In this document: piece after piece, positions 32,369-40,212 of the stretch | How positions within the stretch are numbered: the first letter of the stretch is position 1 | Layout of the letters: each line of letters begins with the position of its first letter | From: CAZJQT01 sp964548655 | GTDB lineage: Bacteria; Patescibacteriota; Saccharimonadia; Saccharimonadales; CAZJQT01 | NCBI GenBank assembly: GCA_964548655.1 | Contig: CAZJQT010000001.1 | Span: 31,424 to 95,423 of the forward strand | Length of the DNA stretch: 64,000 nt | Reading direction: 5' to 3' | The notes under the pieces: generated by a model | Database searches by the model: none | What the model was told of the DNA's origin: nothing | Seen by the model: the letters and a program-made list of their open reading frames with translations, nothing else | Position numbers and translations under genes: made by a program

Positions 32369-34546
32369 ATGGCTAAAAGAAAAAAACAAACAAAAAAACG
32401 TAACACCCAAAGAGAAGAAGAGCGTTCTAGCTTTTGGCCATTGGCCGGCGCCATCATTATGTGGTTGCTGGCTGTTTTTGTATTACTGGGTGGCTTTGGC
32501 GGCGGTGGGCCGCTGCCCAAAAACTTATTCCACGGTGCTTATTGGGCACTTGGTTGGGGGGCTTATTTAACGCCGGTCGCCTTGATATATTTTGGCGTTG
32601 AGAAGTTTAGGAGTGATGACCACCAGATACCATTCGCCAAATTTGTCAGCATGCTGGCCTTTATTGTTATGTCATCTAGTTGGTTGCACGTTGCTTACGC
32701 AAGCAAAATAGCCACTAATGAATTCACTGGTGGCCACGGCGGTGAAGTCGGTAAACTATTTGGTAATCTTGCTCTTGGTGCACTGGATAAAATACCAGCC
32801 GCCATTATGTTTTTTGTCTTTGCATTACTGTTGTTTTTCCTGACATTTGCCATTTCGCCAAAGGTTTTGATCAAATTATTCGAACTATTTAGGCGTGAAG
32901 AGCCGGACACTGACCTGGCGGCGCTCAAATCCAGCAGCCACGGCCTTAAGCTTAATGAAGGTGTGCCGGTGGAACATTACTCAGGTGACGCAAGCCGTCT
33001 TTCTAGCTTCAAAAACACTGCTCAGAAACTTAGTGGAGCCGAAAATCACGAAGCCCTAACGACTACCAGCGACCCAGACTGGAAATTCCCGGGTCTGGAT
33101 CTACTAAATGAAAAACAAGACAAGGCCGACGCCGGCAATATTGAGGGCAATGCCGAAATTATTAAAGAAACTTTGGCCAACTTCAACATCGGCGTTGATA
33201 TGGAAGGCGCCAACATTGGACCACGTGTCACCCAGTTCACCCTAAAACCACCTACAGGGGTAAAACTAGCTAAAATTACCCAGCTGGAGAACAACCTAGC
33301 GCTTGATTTGGCCGCTACATCAATCCGTATTGAAGCCCCGATTCCAGGCAAGAGAGCCGTTGGTATCGAGGTACCAAATATCAAACCAGCCACAGTTAGA
33401 ATCAGTTCTATTTTGCAATCACCAGAGTGGGGTGATCTAAAAAGCCCGCTAGCTATAGTCATAGGTAAGGACATTTCCGGTGCGCCAATCCTGGGTGACC
33501 TAGAAAAAATGCCGCACTTACTAGTTGCTGGACAAACAGGTTCCGGTAAAAGCGTCATGATAAACGACATTCTCACCAGCTTGCTGTACCGCAACAGTCC
33601 AGCTGACCTAAAGCTCATACTTGTTGACCCCAAGCGGGTAGAGCTCAAGCCTTACGACGAAATTCCGCATCTCCTGACACCAGTTATTACCGAGCCAGAG
33701 AAGTGCATCAGCGCCCTTAAATGGACAGTGGCCGAGATGGAAAGGCGCTACCGGGCTCTAGCCGAGGTCAAAAAACGCAATATTAATGAATACAATACCC
33801 TCAAAAAAGAAGAAGGCATGCCCTACATCGTCATTGTTATAGACGAGTTGTCAGATCTGATGATGATGGCCGCCCGCGACGTCGAAGCCTTGATTGTGCG
33901 CATTGCTCAAAAGGCTCGTGCCGTTGGCATCCACTTGGTTCTGGCTACTCAGCGCCCTAGCGTAGACGTTATCACCGGTTTGATTAAAGCCAACATTCCG
34001 GCCCGTATAGCTTTTACCACCGCCAGCCAGGTGGATTCACGGACCATCATTGATGGTATGGGCGCCGAAAAACTGCTTGGCATGGGCGATATGCTCATGA
34101 CCACCGCCGAACTCCCCAAACCCAAGCGTATTCAGGCAGCCCTGATTGAAGAAGCCGAAACTAATCGGGTCACTGATTTTATCCGCATGCAGCGGCCGCC
34201 TCAGTATGACGACGAAGTTGTCAGCCAACCCGTGCAATTAAATGGCCGTGGCGGTGTAGTGGCTGATTACGGTGGCCAAGATGTTGATGACGACATGTAC
34301 CGCGACGCCGTTAGAGCTGTGATTGATGGTCGTAAAGCCAGCACCAGTCTACTACAACGTAGGCTTAGAATTGGCTACGGCAGAGCAGCTCGGTTGATTG
34401 AAACCATGGAAGAACAGGGAATTATTAGCCATGCTGACGGCAACCGTCCACGTGAGGTTCTAGTGCACTCTATAGACGAAGTCTTTGGCGGTGGCGCAGC
34501 TGACGAAGCGTCGTTTGACGATATCCCTGATGAACCAGAAGAATGA
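32369..34546 (+). CDS. ftsK: DNA translocase FtsK/SpoIIIE
   Basis: 725 residues. The N-terminal part has about four membrane spans (within residues 25-165) that anchor it at the septum. A linker, an alpha/beta subdomain (DMEGANIGPRVTQFTLKPPTGVK) and the RecA-type motor follow, with Walker A GQTGSGKS near residue 390 and Walker B IVIVIDELSDL. The C-terminal gamma winged helix (LLQRRLRIGYGRAARLIETME) reads KOPS-like DNA guides. It pumps the chromosome terminus during division and works with Xer recombinase, whose gene is at 57.5 kb. Confidence 0.95.
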   Translation: MAKRKKQTKKRNTQREEERSSFWPLAGAIIMWLLAVFVLLGGFGGGGPLPKNLFHGAYWALGWGAYLTPVALIYFGVEKFRSDDHQIPFAKFVSMLAFIVMSSSWLHVAYASKIATNEFTGGHGGEVGKLFGNLALGALDKIPAAIMFFVFALLLFFLTFAISPKVLIKLFELFRREEPDTDLAALKSSSHGLKLNEGVPVEHYSGDASRLSSFKNTAQKLSGAENHEALTTTSDPDWKFPGLDLLNEKQDKADAGNIEGNAEIIKETLANFNIGVDMEGANIGPRVTQFTLKPPTGVKLAKITQLENNLALDLAATSIRIEAPIPGKRAVGIEVPNIKPATVRISSILQSPEWGDLKSPLAIVIGKDISGAPILGDLEKMPHLLVAGQTGSGKSVMINDILTSLLYRNSPADLKLILVDPKRVELKPYDEIPHLLTPVITEPEKCISALKWTVAEMERRYRALAEVKKRNINEYNTLKKEEGMPYIVIVIDELSDLMMMAARDVEALIVRIAQKARAVGIHLVLATQRPSVDVITGLIKANIPARIAFTTASQVDSRTIIDGMGAEKLLGMGDMLMTTAELPKPKRIQAALIEEAETNRVTDFIRMQRPPQYDDEVVSQPVQLNGRGGVVADYGGQDVDDDMYRDAVRAVIDGRKASTSLLQRRLRIGYGRAARLIETMEEQGIISHADGNRPREVLVHSIDEVFGGGAADEASFDDIPDEPEE

Positions 34547-34549
34547 ACC

Positions 34550-34578
34550 TTGACCAACAGGGGTAAATAAGGTAGAAT
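34550..34578 (+). promoter_or_regulatory. Promoter TTGACC-N17-TAGAAT of rpsF
   Basis: TTGACC at 34550-34555 and TAGAAT at 34573-34578, 17 bp apart, starting in the ftsK stop region. The leader of about 70 nt contains short stems (AGCTTAACTCAAGCT; GGTTGCGGCCAAC) that could regulate the S6-SSB-S18 operon. Confidence 0.65.
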
Positions 34579-34654
34579 CCTGGGAGCTTAACTCAAGCTT
34601 CAGGTTGCGGCCAACTTTAGAGCGCGTAGCCTTAAACCAACGGAAGGAGTTCAA

Positions 34655-35029
34655 TTGAACCAATACGAAATTGCAGTATTGTATCACCCGGATTTGGAAG
34701 TAGATTTGTCCAAAGCCGAGGAAAAAGTGACCAAAATCATCACCGATAACGGTGGCAAAGTGGTCAAAACTGACAATTGGGGCAAGCGCAAACTAGCCTA
34801 CCCAATCAAGAAACAGGAACATGCTATCTACGTGTTTTACATCGTAGAAATGCCTGGCCCAGGCCTAATTAAGGTTGAGGGTGCCTTGAATATCACGGAC
34901 GAAGTTATTCGTTATTTGATAGTCAAACAGGACCTAAAACTAATGGCTAAAATTGAAGCCGCCAAGGCTGATAAAGCCAAAAAGGCCGCAGAACGTAACG
35001 ATAGAACTGAAGACTCTGAGGAAGAGTAA
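34655..35029 (+). CDS. rpsF: 30S ribosomal protein S6
   Basis: 124 residues from TTG 34655, supported by GGAAGGAG 6 nt upstream; no ATG gives a full N-terminus. S6 (YEIAVLYHPDLE, DNWGKRKLAYPIKKQEHAIY, EGALNITDEVIRYLIVK) pairs with S18 on the 30S platform. A charged Lys/Ala and Asp/Glu-rich tail of about 25 residues follows the core. It heads the conserved rpsF-ssb-rpsR operon. Confidence 0.94.
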   Translation: MNQYEIAVLYHPDLEVDLSKAEEKVTKIITDNGGKVVKTDNWGKRKLAYPIKKQEHAIYVFYIVEMPGPGLIKVEGALNITDEVIRYLIVKQDLKLMAKIEAAKADKAKKAAERNDRTEDSEEE

Positions 35030-35088
35030 AACGCACATGCTTGACAGCAAATTGCGAATGGAGCTAGTGTATATGTACAAATTAATTG

Positions 35089-35100
35089 GGACATATGTCC
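35089..35100. promoter_or_regulatory. Perfect 12-nt palindrome upstream of ssb
   Basis: GGACATATGTCC reads the same on both strands and sits 18 nt before the ssb ATG, next to its AAGGAGG site. It could be an operator or a very small hairpin. No matching sequence was noticed elsewhere in the window. Confidence 0.35.
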
Positions 35101-35118
35101 TACAAGGAGGGATGCCTT

Positions 35119-35601
35119 ATGGCACGTAGTTTTAACCAAGTAATATTAATGGGTAACCTTACCCGTGATCCGGAACTCAGACAAATTCCATCCGGACAAT
35201 CAGTTTGTAGCTTTAGTTTAGCTCTAAACCGCAGCTACAAGAGTAAAGAAGGAGAGTGGCAAGAAGCCACCGACTATATTGATGTGGTCGCTTGGGGACC
35301 CTTAGGCGAGCGCGTAGCCCAATATCTGACCAAAGGCCGCCCTGCGCTTGTAAATGGCCGCTTGCAGTCCCGTAGTTGGGAGCAGGATGGTAACAAGCGT
35401 AGCAAAGTAGAAGTTGTCGCCCAAGACGTAACTTTCCTCGGTGGTGGAGGCGGTGGAAGTGGTGGTTCTAGTCGAGCTCCAGAAGAAAACGGCAGCTCAA
35501 CCGAGGAAGCACCCAAGCCCAGCAAAAAAGCCAAGGCCGATGATATTGTCATAGAAGACATCGGCGATGAACCAATTAACCTAGACGACATACCATTTTA
35601 A
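35119..35601 (+). CDS. ssb: Single-stranded DNA-binding protein
   Basis: 160 residues from ATG 35119, set by the strong AAGGAGGG upstream and by homology (MARSFNQVILMGNLTRDPELR); an upstream in-frame start at 35086 is rejected. One OB fold (residues about 4-108) with WGPLGERVAQYLTKGRPALVNGRL. A Gly/Ser-rich linker leads to the acidic tip ending DDIPF, which recruits partner proteins such as DNA polymerase III chi or PriA in other bacteria. Confidence 0.94.
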   Translation: MARSFNQVILMGNLTRDPELRQIPSGQSVCSFSLALNRSYKSKEGEWQEATDYIDVVAWGPLGERVAQYLTKGRPALVNGRLQSRSWEQDGNKRSKVEVVAQDVTFLGGGGGGSGGSSRAPEENGSSTEEAPKPSKKAKADDIVIEDIGDEPINLDDIPF

Positions 35602-35611
35602 GGAGTAATTA

Positions 35612-35815
35612 ATGGCAAAGATTTTTAAGAACAGAACTGACGTAGCCTATTTTGACTACAAGGATTTCAAGACCTTGCAGCGGTTTGTTAATAGCTACGG
35701 CCAGATTGAAAGCCGTAAAAAAACCGGCCTGCGTGAACACGAACAGCGTCAATTGGCAGCCGCAATCAAGCGCGCCCGTCACCTAGCCCTATTACCATTT
35801 GTAGCTACTAGTTAA
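35612..35815 (+). CDS. rpsR: 30S ribosomal protein S18
   Basis: 67 residues, with the S18 core: VAYFDYKDFKTLQRFVN, GQIESRKKTGL and the RNA-binding end EHEQRQLAAAIKRARHLALLPFV. Partner of S6. AAGGAGTAATT precedes the ATG. The N-terminal zinc-binding cysteines of some S18 forms are absent, as in many bacteria. Confidence 0.95.
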   Translation: MAKIFKNRTDVAYFDYKDFKTLQRFVNSYGQIESRKKTGLREHEQRQLAAAIKRARHLALLPFVATS

Positions 35816-35824
35816 GGACGAATA

Positions 35825-36238
35825 GTGCGTCACCTGGATATCGCATTGGCTTTAATTGAACAAGAAGGTGTATATTTTCTGCAATTAAGGGGTGCGAATC
35901 CAGAAATCGGTGGCGCAGGACTCATTGGATGTTTTGGCGGCAAAATTGAAGAAGAAACCCCGGGTGTCGCTATTTGTAGAGAGCTTAGCGAAGAAACCAA
36001 TCTGGAAAACTTAAGCGAAGAAGATATAGAGTTGATTGGTCGCGTGAGAGTACATAGTGACCATAAGCTTGAAAAAGTGTCTGTCCACGCCCATGTTTTT
36101 CGTATAGTAGTGGCTGGCGATACAGACATCTTCGCAAAAGAGGGTGGACTCGTCCGACTCACTCCTGATGAGGCCAAGGAAAAATTGGATAATATGACCA
36201 CTGGTACCCGGGCAGTTTTTGAAGAAATAATATTTTAA
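35825..36238 (+). CDS. NUDIX hydrolase
   Basis: 137 residues from GTG 35825, 9 nt after rpsR. The NUDIX box is nearly complete (GGKIEEETPGVAICRELSEE, then TNL), with Asn replacing the usual Gly near its end. The catalytic glutamates and the RELSEE core are intact. The family hydrolyses nucleoside diphosphates linked to another group, often damaged nucleotides. Substrate unknown. It ends 10 nt before the EF-P start. Confidence 0.85.
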   Translation: MRHLDIALALIEQEGVYFLQLRGANPEIGGAGLIGCFGGKIEEETPGVAICRELSEETNLENLSEEDIELIGRVRVHSDHKLEKVSVHAHVFRIVVAGDTDIFAKEGGLVRLTPDEAKEKLDNMTTGTRAVFEEIIF

Positions 36239-36248
36239 GGAGAGTTTG

Positions 36249-36815
36249 ATGGCTTTAGGCGTAACCGATCTTAAGAAAGGGCAGATATTCCAACTGGACG
36301 GTGTACCGTACCGGGTGGTTGAGTATGCCCAAAAAGTCATGGGCCGGGGTGGCTCAATAGTAAACGTTAAGATCAAGAGCCTGACTGACGGCAAAGTCTT
36401 GGACAAAACTTTCAAGGGTAACGACAACATTGAGCATGCCGATATAACCAATAAGAATGTTCAATATCTCTATAGTGACGCTCAAAACTTCTTTTTCATG
36501 GACGAAAACACCTATGAGCAATTTGAAATGCCGACTAATGATATGGCTGACAAAGCTGGCTATATGAAGGAGGGTGATAAAGTCCAGGCCCAGATGTTCG
36601 ATGGTCGTGTAATTAATATTGAGCTACCCAAAAACGTACCACTCAAAGTTACACATGCCGAAAACGCTGTAAAGGGCGACACCAGCTCTGCCATCACCAA
36701 AGACGCTGAGCTGGAAACCGGTGTACACGTAAAAGTCCCGGCATTTATTAAAACTGGTGATATGATTTCAGTCGACACGGTTACAGGAGCTTACCGTGAG
36801 CGGGTCAAAGACTAA
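36249..36815 (+). CDS. efp: Translation elongation factor P
   Basis: 188 residues from ATG 36249 (a TTG at 36246 is directly upstream), preceded by AAGGAGAG. EF-P rescues ribosomes stalled at consecutive prolines. The three domains are seen: KOW-like N-terminal (LKKGQIFQLDGVPYRV), OB domain (QYLYSDAQNFFFMDENTYEQFEM) and C-terminal (LETGVHVKVPAFIKTGDMISVDT). The tip loop is GRGG, with Arg33 where Escherichia coli has the beta-lysylated Lys34. Proline-rich proteins in this window (e.g. 23502) would need EF-P. Confidence 0.94.
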   Translation: MALGVTDLKKGQIFQLDGVPYRVVEYAQKVMGRGGSIVNVKIKSLTDGKVLDKTFKGNDNIEHADITNKNVQYLYSDAQNFFFMDENTYEQFEMPTNDMADKAGYMKEGDKVQAQMFDGRVINIELPKNVPLKVTHAENAVKGDTSSAITKDAELETGVHVKVPAFIKTGDMISVDTVTGAYRERVKD

Positions 36816-37527
36816 AACACGGCTAGATCAAGAATTAGTTAAGCGTGGGTTGGTCTCAACACGCAGCCAAGCAGAGAATTATATTAAACTCGGGCTAATT
36901 AAATTAAATGGAAAAATAATAAATAAATCAGGTTATTTAATTTACCAAAATGATGAGATTGTGGTATTAACAGATGAGAAATATGTTTCCAGAGCGGCAC
37001 TTAAATTAAAATCAATTACTAATAAATTAAATATTAAATTTGAAAATAAAATAATACTTGATGTTGGCTCTAGCACAGGTGGCTTCACAGATTTTGCCTT
37101 GCAGCACGGTGCCAAGAAGGTAATTGCCGTTGATGTCGGCACAGATCAGCTGCATCCAAGCCTATTAACAGATAAGAGAATCGAACTGCACGAAAAAACT
37201 GATATCAGAGATATTAATAAATTATCTAGTTCACCCGATATAGTTTTGATTGACGTGTCATTCATTTCATTAAAAGAAATATTGCCAAAAATAGCTGAAT
37301 TAGTTAATAAAAATACTGAGATTATTGCAATGGTTAAACCGCAGTTCGAATCGGGTGATCAAATGAAGCACAAAGGCGTTATAAAGAATGATAAAATCCG
37401 CCGGAATATACTAAAAGATTTTGAAAGTTGGACACAAAATTTGTTCAAAATAATAAACAAGGCAGATTCGGAAATAACAGGGGCCAAGGGCAACTTAGAA
37501 CGCTTCTATCTGCTCAAACGGCTATAA
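36796..37527 (+). CDS. tlyA: TlyA family rRNA methyltransferase / hemolysin-like
   Basis: 243 residues from GTG 36796, overlapping efp by 20 nt with AGGAG upstream. An S4 RNA-binding domain (TRLDQELVKRGLVSTRSQAE) is followed by an FtsJ-like methyltransferase (LDVGSSTGGFTDFALQHGAK, VIAVDVG, MVKPQFE). TlyA methylates ribose in 16S/23S rRNA and can affect capreomycin sensitivity in mycobacteria. Codon usage is visibly AT-rich (AAT/AAA/ATA/TTA) compared with neighbours. It ends 6 nt inside the convergent Crp/Fnr gene. Confidence 0.88.
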   Translation: MSGSKTKTRLDQELVKRGLVSTRSQAENYIKLGLIKLNGKIINKSGYLIYQNDEIVVLTDEKYVSRAALKLKSITNKLNIKFENKIILDVGSSTGGFTDFALQHGAKKVIAVDVGTDQLHPSLLTDKRIELHEKTDIRDINKLSSSPDIVLIDVSFISLKEILPKIAELVNKNTEIIAMVKPQFESGDQMKHKGVIKNDKIRRNILKDFESWTQNLFKIINKADSEITGAKGNLERFYLLKRL

Positions 37528-38172
37528 ATAAGCTTTGAGTTTGTCGATGTTTTTTATCTTTAGATACTGGGTGTTGGTTTCTATGAAACCTTTCTTTTCT
37601 AGCAGTGAAAGTTCGCGGCTGGTAGTCTCACGGGAGGCATTGATAGAACTGGCTATATCTTGCTGTCTAAGTGCTACATTTATTTGAACTTGCCCATTCT
37701 TTTCTTGATCACCAAAACGTTGAGAGGTGTTTAGTATAAATGAAATTAGACGTTCACGAACAGTGCGGTACTCTAAATTAATAATCCGCTCAGAGTGCAG
37801 CCTATACATCTCCATTGTCATATCTAGGAGTGGCAAGTGGGAATACTCGGAACTTTTTAGGTAAGCAAGAAAAGCTGTCCTGGTAATGCGCCAAACATCG
37901 GTGGTTGACATGGCTTGATAGATAACTTTACGCTCTTGACCGGTAACAGCCCAGATCAGAGGGAATATTTCATGATCTTTACGGATGATGAGCAAGTTTT
38001 CCTCACCATACTTTGTGATATCAAAAGCTTTGACTAGCCCCGAATTGATATAAAAAACGCCCGTAGGGGTTTCCCCGGGGCGAATAATGAACTCACCTTT
38101 GTCGTATTTCAGCCTGGTACCAGATTTAAAAACCTGTACCAATGCGGCCGTCTGTTCTGCGGAGGCCAACAT
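37522..38172 (-). CDS. Crp/Fnr-family transcription regulator
   Basis: 216 residues. The N-terminal cyclic-nucleotide-binding-like beta barrel (KYDKGEFIIRPGETPTGVFYINSGLVKAF) is followed by a dimer helix and an HTH_CRP domain (LRQQDIASSINASRETTSRELSLLEKKGF). The Arg and Glu of the canonical cAMP pocket are not evident and there is no Fe-S cysteine cluster, so the ligand is unknown. CATAAT 6 nt before ATG is a possible -10. A TGTGA-N6-TCTCA site lies upstream and may be self-regulatory. Confidence 0.85.
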   Translation of the reverse strand: MLASAEQTAALVQVFKSGTRLKYDKGEFIIRPGETPTGVFYINSGLVKAFDITKYGEENLLIIRKDHEIFPLIWAVTGQERKVIYQAMSTTDVWRITRTAFLAYLKSSEYSHLPLLDMTMEMYRLHSERIINLEYRTVRERLISFILNTSQRFGDQEKNGQVQINVALRQQDIASSINASRETTSRELSLLEKKGFIETNTQYLKIKNIDKLKAYL

Positions 38173-38204
38173 ATATGTATTATGTCACAACTCTTTCAAA
38201 ACCG

Positions 38205-38220
38205 TGTGATAAATGTCTCA
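38205..38220. promoter_or_regulatory. CRP-like site TGTGA-N6-TCTCA
   Basis: TGTGATAAATGTCTCA matches the CRP consensus TGTGA-N6-TCACA at 9 of 10 positions. It lies between the divergent Crp/Fnr gene and the PH-domain gene, so it could regulate either. A second TGTGA occurs nearby (GTTTGTGATG). Confidence 0.4.
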
Positions 38221-38296
38221 GCTAGTTTGTGATGTAACTAACCGACAGTTACCCAAAACAAGCCTAAGATGTAGTTATTAACAAGGGAGGTGCGCG

Positions 38297-38839
38297 ATGA
38301 TCCATGAACGTGTGGTCAAGGAGCAGCTAAAACGTATTGGCTCCGACTTTAAATTCTGGGGGGTCAGCGAGCTACGTGAACTTCCCAAAGTCCTGTTTGA
38401 AGGCGAACAATTAAACCATGTTATAAACGGCCGCTACACCGGTGGTTTTGCCACGCTATGCGCAACCGACCAGCGCGTCTTATTAATAGACAAAAAACCT
38501 TTTTACCTAACGCTCGAGGACATTCGCTACGATATGATATCTGACGTTATGTACAATCACCGTTTGCTAAACGCCACAGTGCTGTTGGGCACGGTTCACA
38601 AATCAATAGCCTTTATTGGCTATAATCACGGTAAGCTCAGGAACATGACTAACTTTATTCAACAAAAGGTTCTTGAGTTTCGCCAACAGCAAAATCAGCA
38701 GCAATTGCAACCTCTTGTAGCTTCCAACAACTTAGCTATGCCTGTCCAAAATCTGGTTAATTTGCCAGAGCATAACTATCCGATCAATCCCTACAAGATG
38801 CCGGTTATGATCCGACGCCGCGTCTCCCGCTTCAACTAA
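38297..38839 (+). CDS. Bacterial PH-domain-like protein
   Basis: 180 residues. Residues about 25-125 show the bacterial PH pattern: LFEGEQLNHVINGRYTGGF, ATDQRVLLIDKKPF and the strand IAFIGYNHGKLRN, with a helical linker FIQQKVLEFRQQQN. The end is Gln-rich and then basic (MIRRRVSRF). No transmembrane span. A strong AAGGGAGGTG ribosome site precedes the ATG. It is divergent from the Crp/Fnr gene and might be under its control. Confidence 0.65.
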   Translation: MIHERVVKEQLKRIGSDFKFWGVSELRELPKVLFEGEQLNHVINGRYTGGFATLCATDQRVLLIDKKPFYLTLEDIRYDMISDVMYNHRLLNATVLLGTVHKSIAFIGYNHGKLRNMTNFIQQKVLEFRQQQNQQQLQPLVASNNLAMPVQNLVNLPEHNYPINPYKMPVMIRRRVSRFN

Positions 38840-39009
38840 TCACACTCCGCACCAGCCAGCCTGTCTTCTGGCGGAGCCATAAGCACCGCTGGCCTCTTTG
38901 GCTCAATCACGATTTTCTTCTGCGATGCTCCTTCACTGTATTTAGAAATACAGTTCAGTCCGCTTCTCAAAGAGAAATCGCACCTGAGCCTAAAGTGCGG
39001 AGCGTGATT
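38838..39009. repeat. Large palindromic element, core family A
   Basis: Arms 38838-38852 and 38995-39009 match as inverted repeats (AATCACACTCCGCAC; GTGCGGAGCGTGATT). The core (38926-38966) is CTCCTTC, then CTGTATTTAGAAATACAG, then TCAGTCCGC, the same order as in the element before truB. It begins within the stop codon of the PH-domain gene. Confidence 0.75.
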
Positions 39010-39040
39010 CCAGCTAAATTGCTCATGCTAAACTGGGAGA

Positions 39041-39694
39041 ATGTACTTCAGTAGTAGGGCAGAAGCTGGGCGCTTGTTAGCCGATAAGCTTAAAAAATAC
39101 GCCAATCAACCAACGGTTGTCATTGCGCTAAATCAGGGCTCAGTGCTGATCGGTGCCCAAATAGCCATGTCTTTGCACGCCAATCTGCTAGTGCTTTTAA
39201 GCGACAATATAATGCTGCCCGGCGAGCCCAAACCGTTCGCAACCATGACTGAAAACACCTACACTTACAATAACTTTTATAATGAGAGTGAACGTGAAGA
39301 GATCGAATCTGAATACCACGGTGTAATTGAGGACGAAAAGCGCAAAAAACTGTACTCTTTGCACCGCCTAACCGACAAAGGGGGTGAGATTGACCGTAAA
39401 TATTTGCGTCAGCACGTGATCATACTGGTTTCGGACGGTCTGCAGGACGGCCAATCACTTGAAGTCGCGGCCGATTTTCTAAAACCAATTAAGGTCAAGC
39501 GATTGGTAATAGCTACGCCGCTGGCTACTGTAAACGCAGTCGATAAAATGCACCTAATTGGCGATGAGATACATTGCCTCGGCGTGGTAGAAAACATGAT
39601 GGAAACCGACCATTATTACGATGACAATAATTTGCCCAAAAATGCGGATATTCAGAAGATTATTAAAAATATATCGCTGAACTGGACGCTATAG
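39041..39694 (+). CDS. Phosphoribosyltransferase-fold protein
   Basis: 217 residues with a PRTase-like fold. VVIALNQGSVLIGAQIA is the early strand-loop, and VIILVSDGLQDGQSLEVAADFL aligns with the PRPP-binding motif VxxVDDxxxTG, though several acidic positions differ. KRLVIATPLATVNAVDKM follows, as in orotate- and ComF-like members. Reaction unknown. TAAACT 6 nt before ATG is a weak -10; GGGAGA could instead be a ribosome site. Confidence 0.6.
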   Translation: MYFSSRAEAGRLLADKLKKYANQPTVVIALNQGSVLIGAQIAMSLHANLLVLLSDNIMLPGEPKPFATMTENTYTYNNFYNESEREEIESEYHGVIEDEKRKKLYSLHRLTDKGGEIDRKYLRQHVIILVSDGLQDGQSLEVAADFLKPIKVKRLVIATPLATVNAVDKMHLIGDEIHCLGVVENMMETDHYYDDNNLPKNADIQKIIKNISLNWTL

Positions 39695-39757
39695 AACTAT
39701 TTCGACGCGGCTTTTCAAGCCGCTTACCGAGTTCTTTTGTGACCAAAAGAACCAAAA

Positions 39758-39925
39758 GTCCCGGGGCTGACGTTCCTGAACAGACCTATCTGTAGTAATT
39801 AAGGTCTTTGCGTTCAGAACTCCTCGTAAACTTGCCAACGGCAACTTTACTCATCAAACAGCTGAACGAACTCAAAGCCAGACCTAATTACTACATCTAG
39901 TCTGTCAGTCACTTAATGCCCCGGA
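39758..39925. repeat. Large nested palindrome
   Basis: Outer arms GTCCCGGGGC and GCCCCGGAC. A second stem pairs GTAGTAATTAAGGTCTTTG (39792-39810) with 39873-39894. The centre is GTAAACTTGCC-AAC-GGCAACTTTAC, flanked by CTCCTC and CTCATC. The general build resembles the core family A elements, but the core sequence differs. Confidence 0.6.
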
Positions 39926-40010
39926 CCCCAAAAAATACAAGTCAGATGCCCAGATCTATTTAGTTGCGATTCATGATCTTATCCCCCATCTGTAAGTTCC
40001 TGATGAGTAA

Positions 40011-40108
40011 ATGTCAAAAGCACAATTTGAAGCGAGGAGTTGTTTGAGGTTTGCCATCCCAAATAATAAGGCAAGCCGAGTTCTCCGAGCATTGTGTCTT
40101 TTGACAAT
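40011..40108. repeat. Large nested palindrome
   Basis: Arms ATGTCAAAAGCACAAT (40011-40026) and ATTGTGTCTTTTGACAAT (40091-40108) pair. Inside, GCGAGGAG pairs with CTCCGAGC and GGTTTGCC with GGCAAGCC. Confidence 0.6.
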
Positions 40109-40147
40109 GAAGTCATAAAGAGCTGGAAGCGGGGTCGCTTCTTTGCA

Positions 40148-40177
40148 TACTTTCTGGTCGACACCAGAAAGTATGTC
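40148..40177 (-). terminator. Strong hairpin downstream of ychF
   Basis: CATACTTTCTGGT and ACCAGAAAGTATG form a perfect 13-bp stem with a CGAC loop, 36 nt after the ychF stop on the minus strand. There is no following T-tract on that strand, so termination strength is uncertain. Confidence 0.55.
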
Positions 40178-40212
40178 GAACAGGCGAGCGAAGCGCGCCG
40201 TCGGAATTAGTT

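Larger units (their letters stand above)
39695..40212. other. Hairpin-rich intergenic region, no convincing gene
   Basis: 518 nt between the phosphoribosyltransferase and ychF. It holds GCGGCTTTTCAAGCCGC and GTTCTTTTGTGACCAAAAGAAC hairpins, a long palindrome (39758-39925), a second palindrome (40011-40108) and a perfect 13-bp hairpin (40148-40177). A 61-codon open frame on the minus strand (39979-40164) lies across the palindromes and has no ribosome site or codon signal, so it is not called. Confidence 0.7.

Noticed and set aside
34579..34654. Possible S6:S18 binding RNA motif in the rpsF leader
   Set aside because: Only short stems were found; the expected internal loop with flanking helix could not be drawn convincingly by eye. 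A covariance-model search would decide.
39979..40164. 61-codon open frame on the minus strand in the hairpin-rich gap
   Set aside because: It spans palindromic arms, has no ribosome site or promoter, and its residues show no family pattern. Better explained as part of the palindromes.
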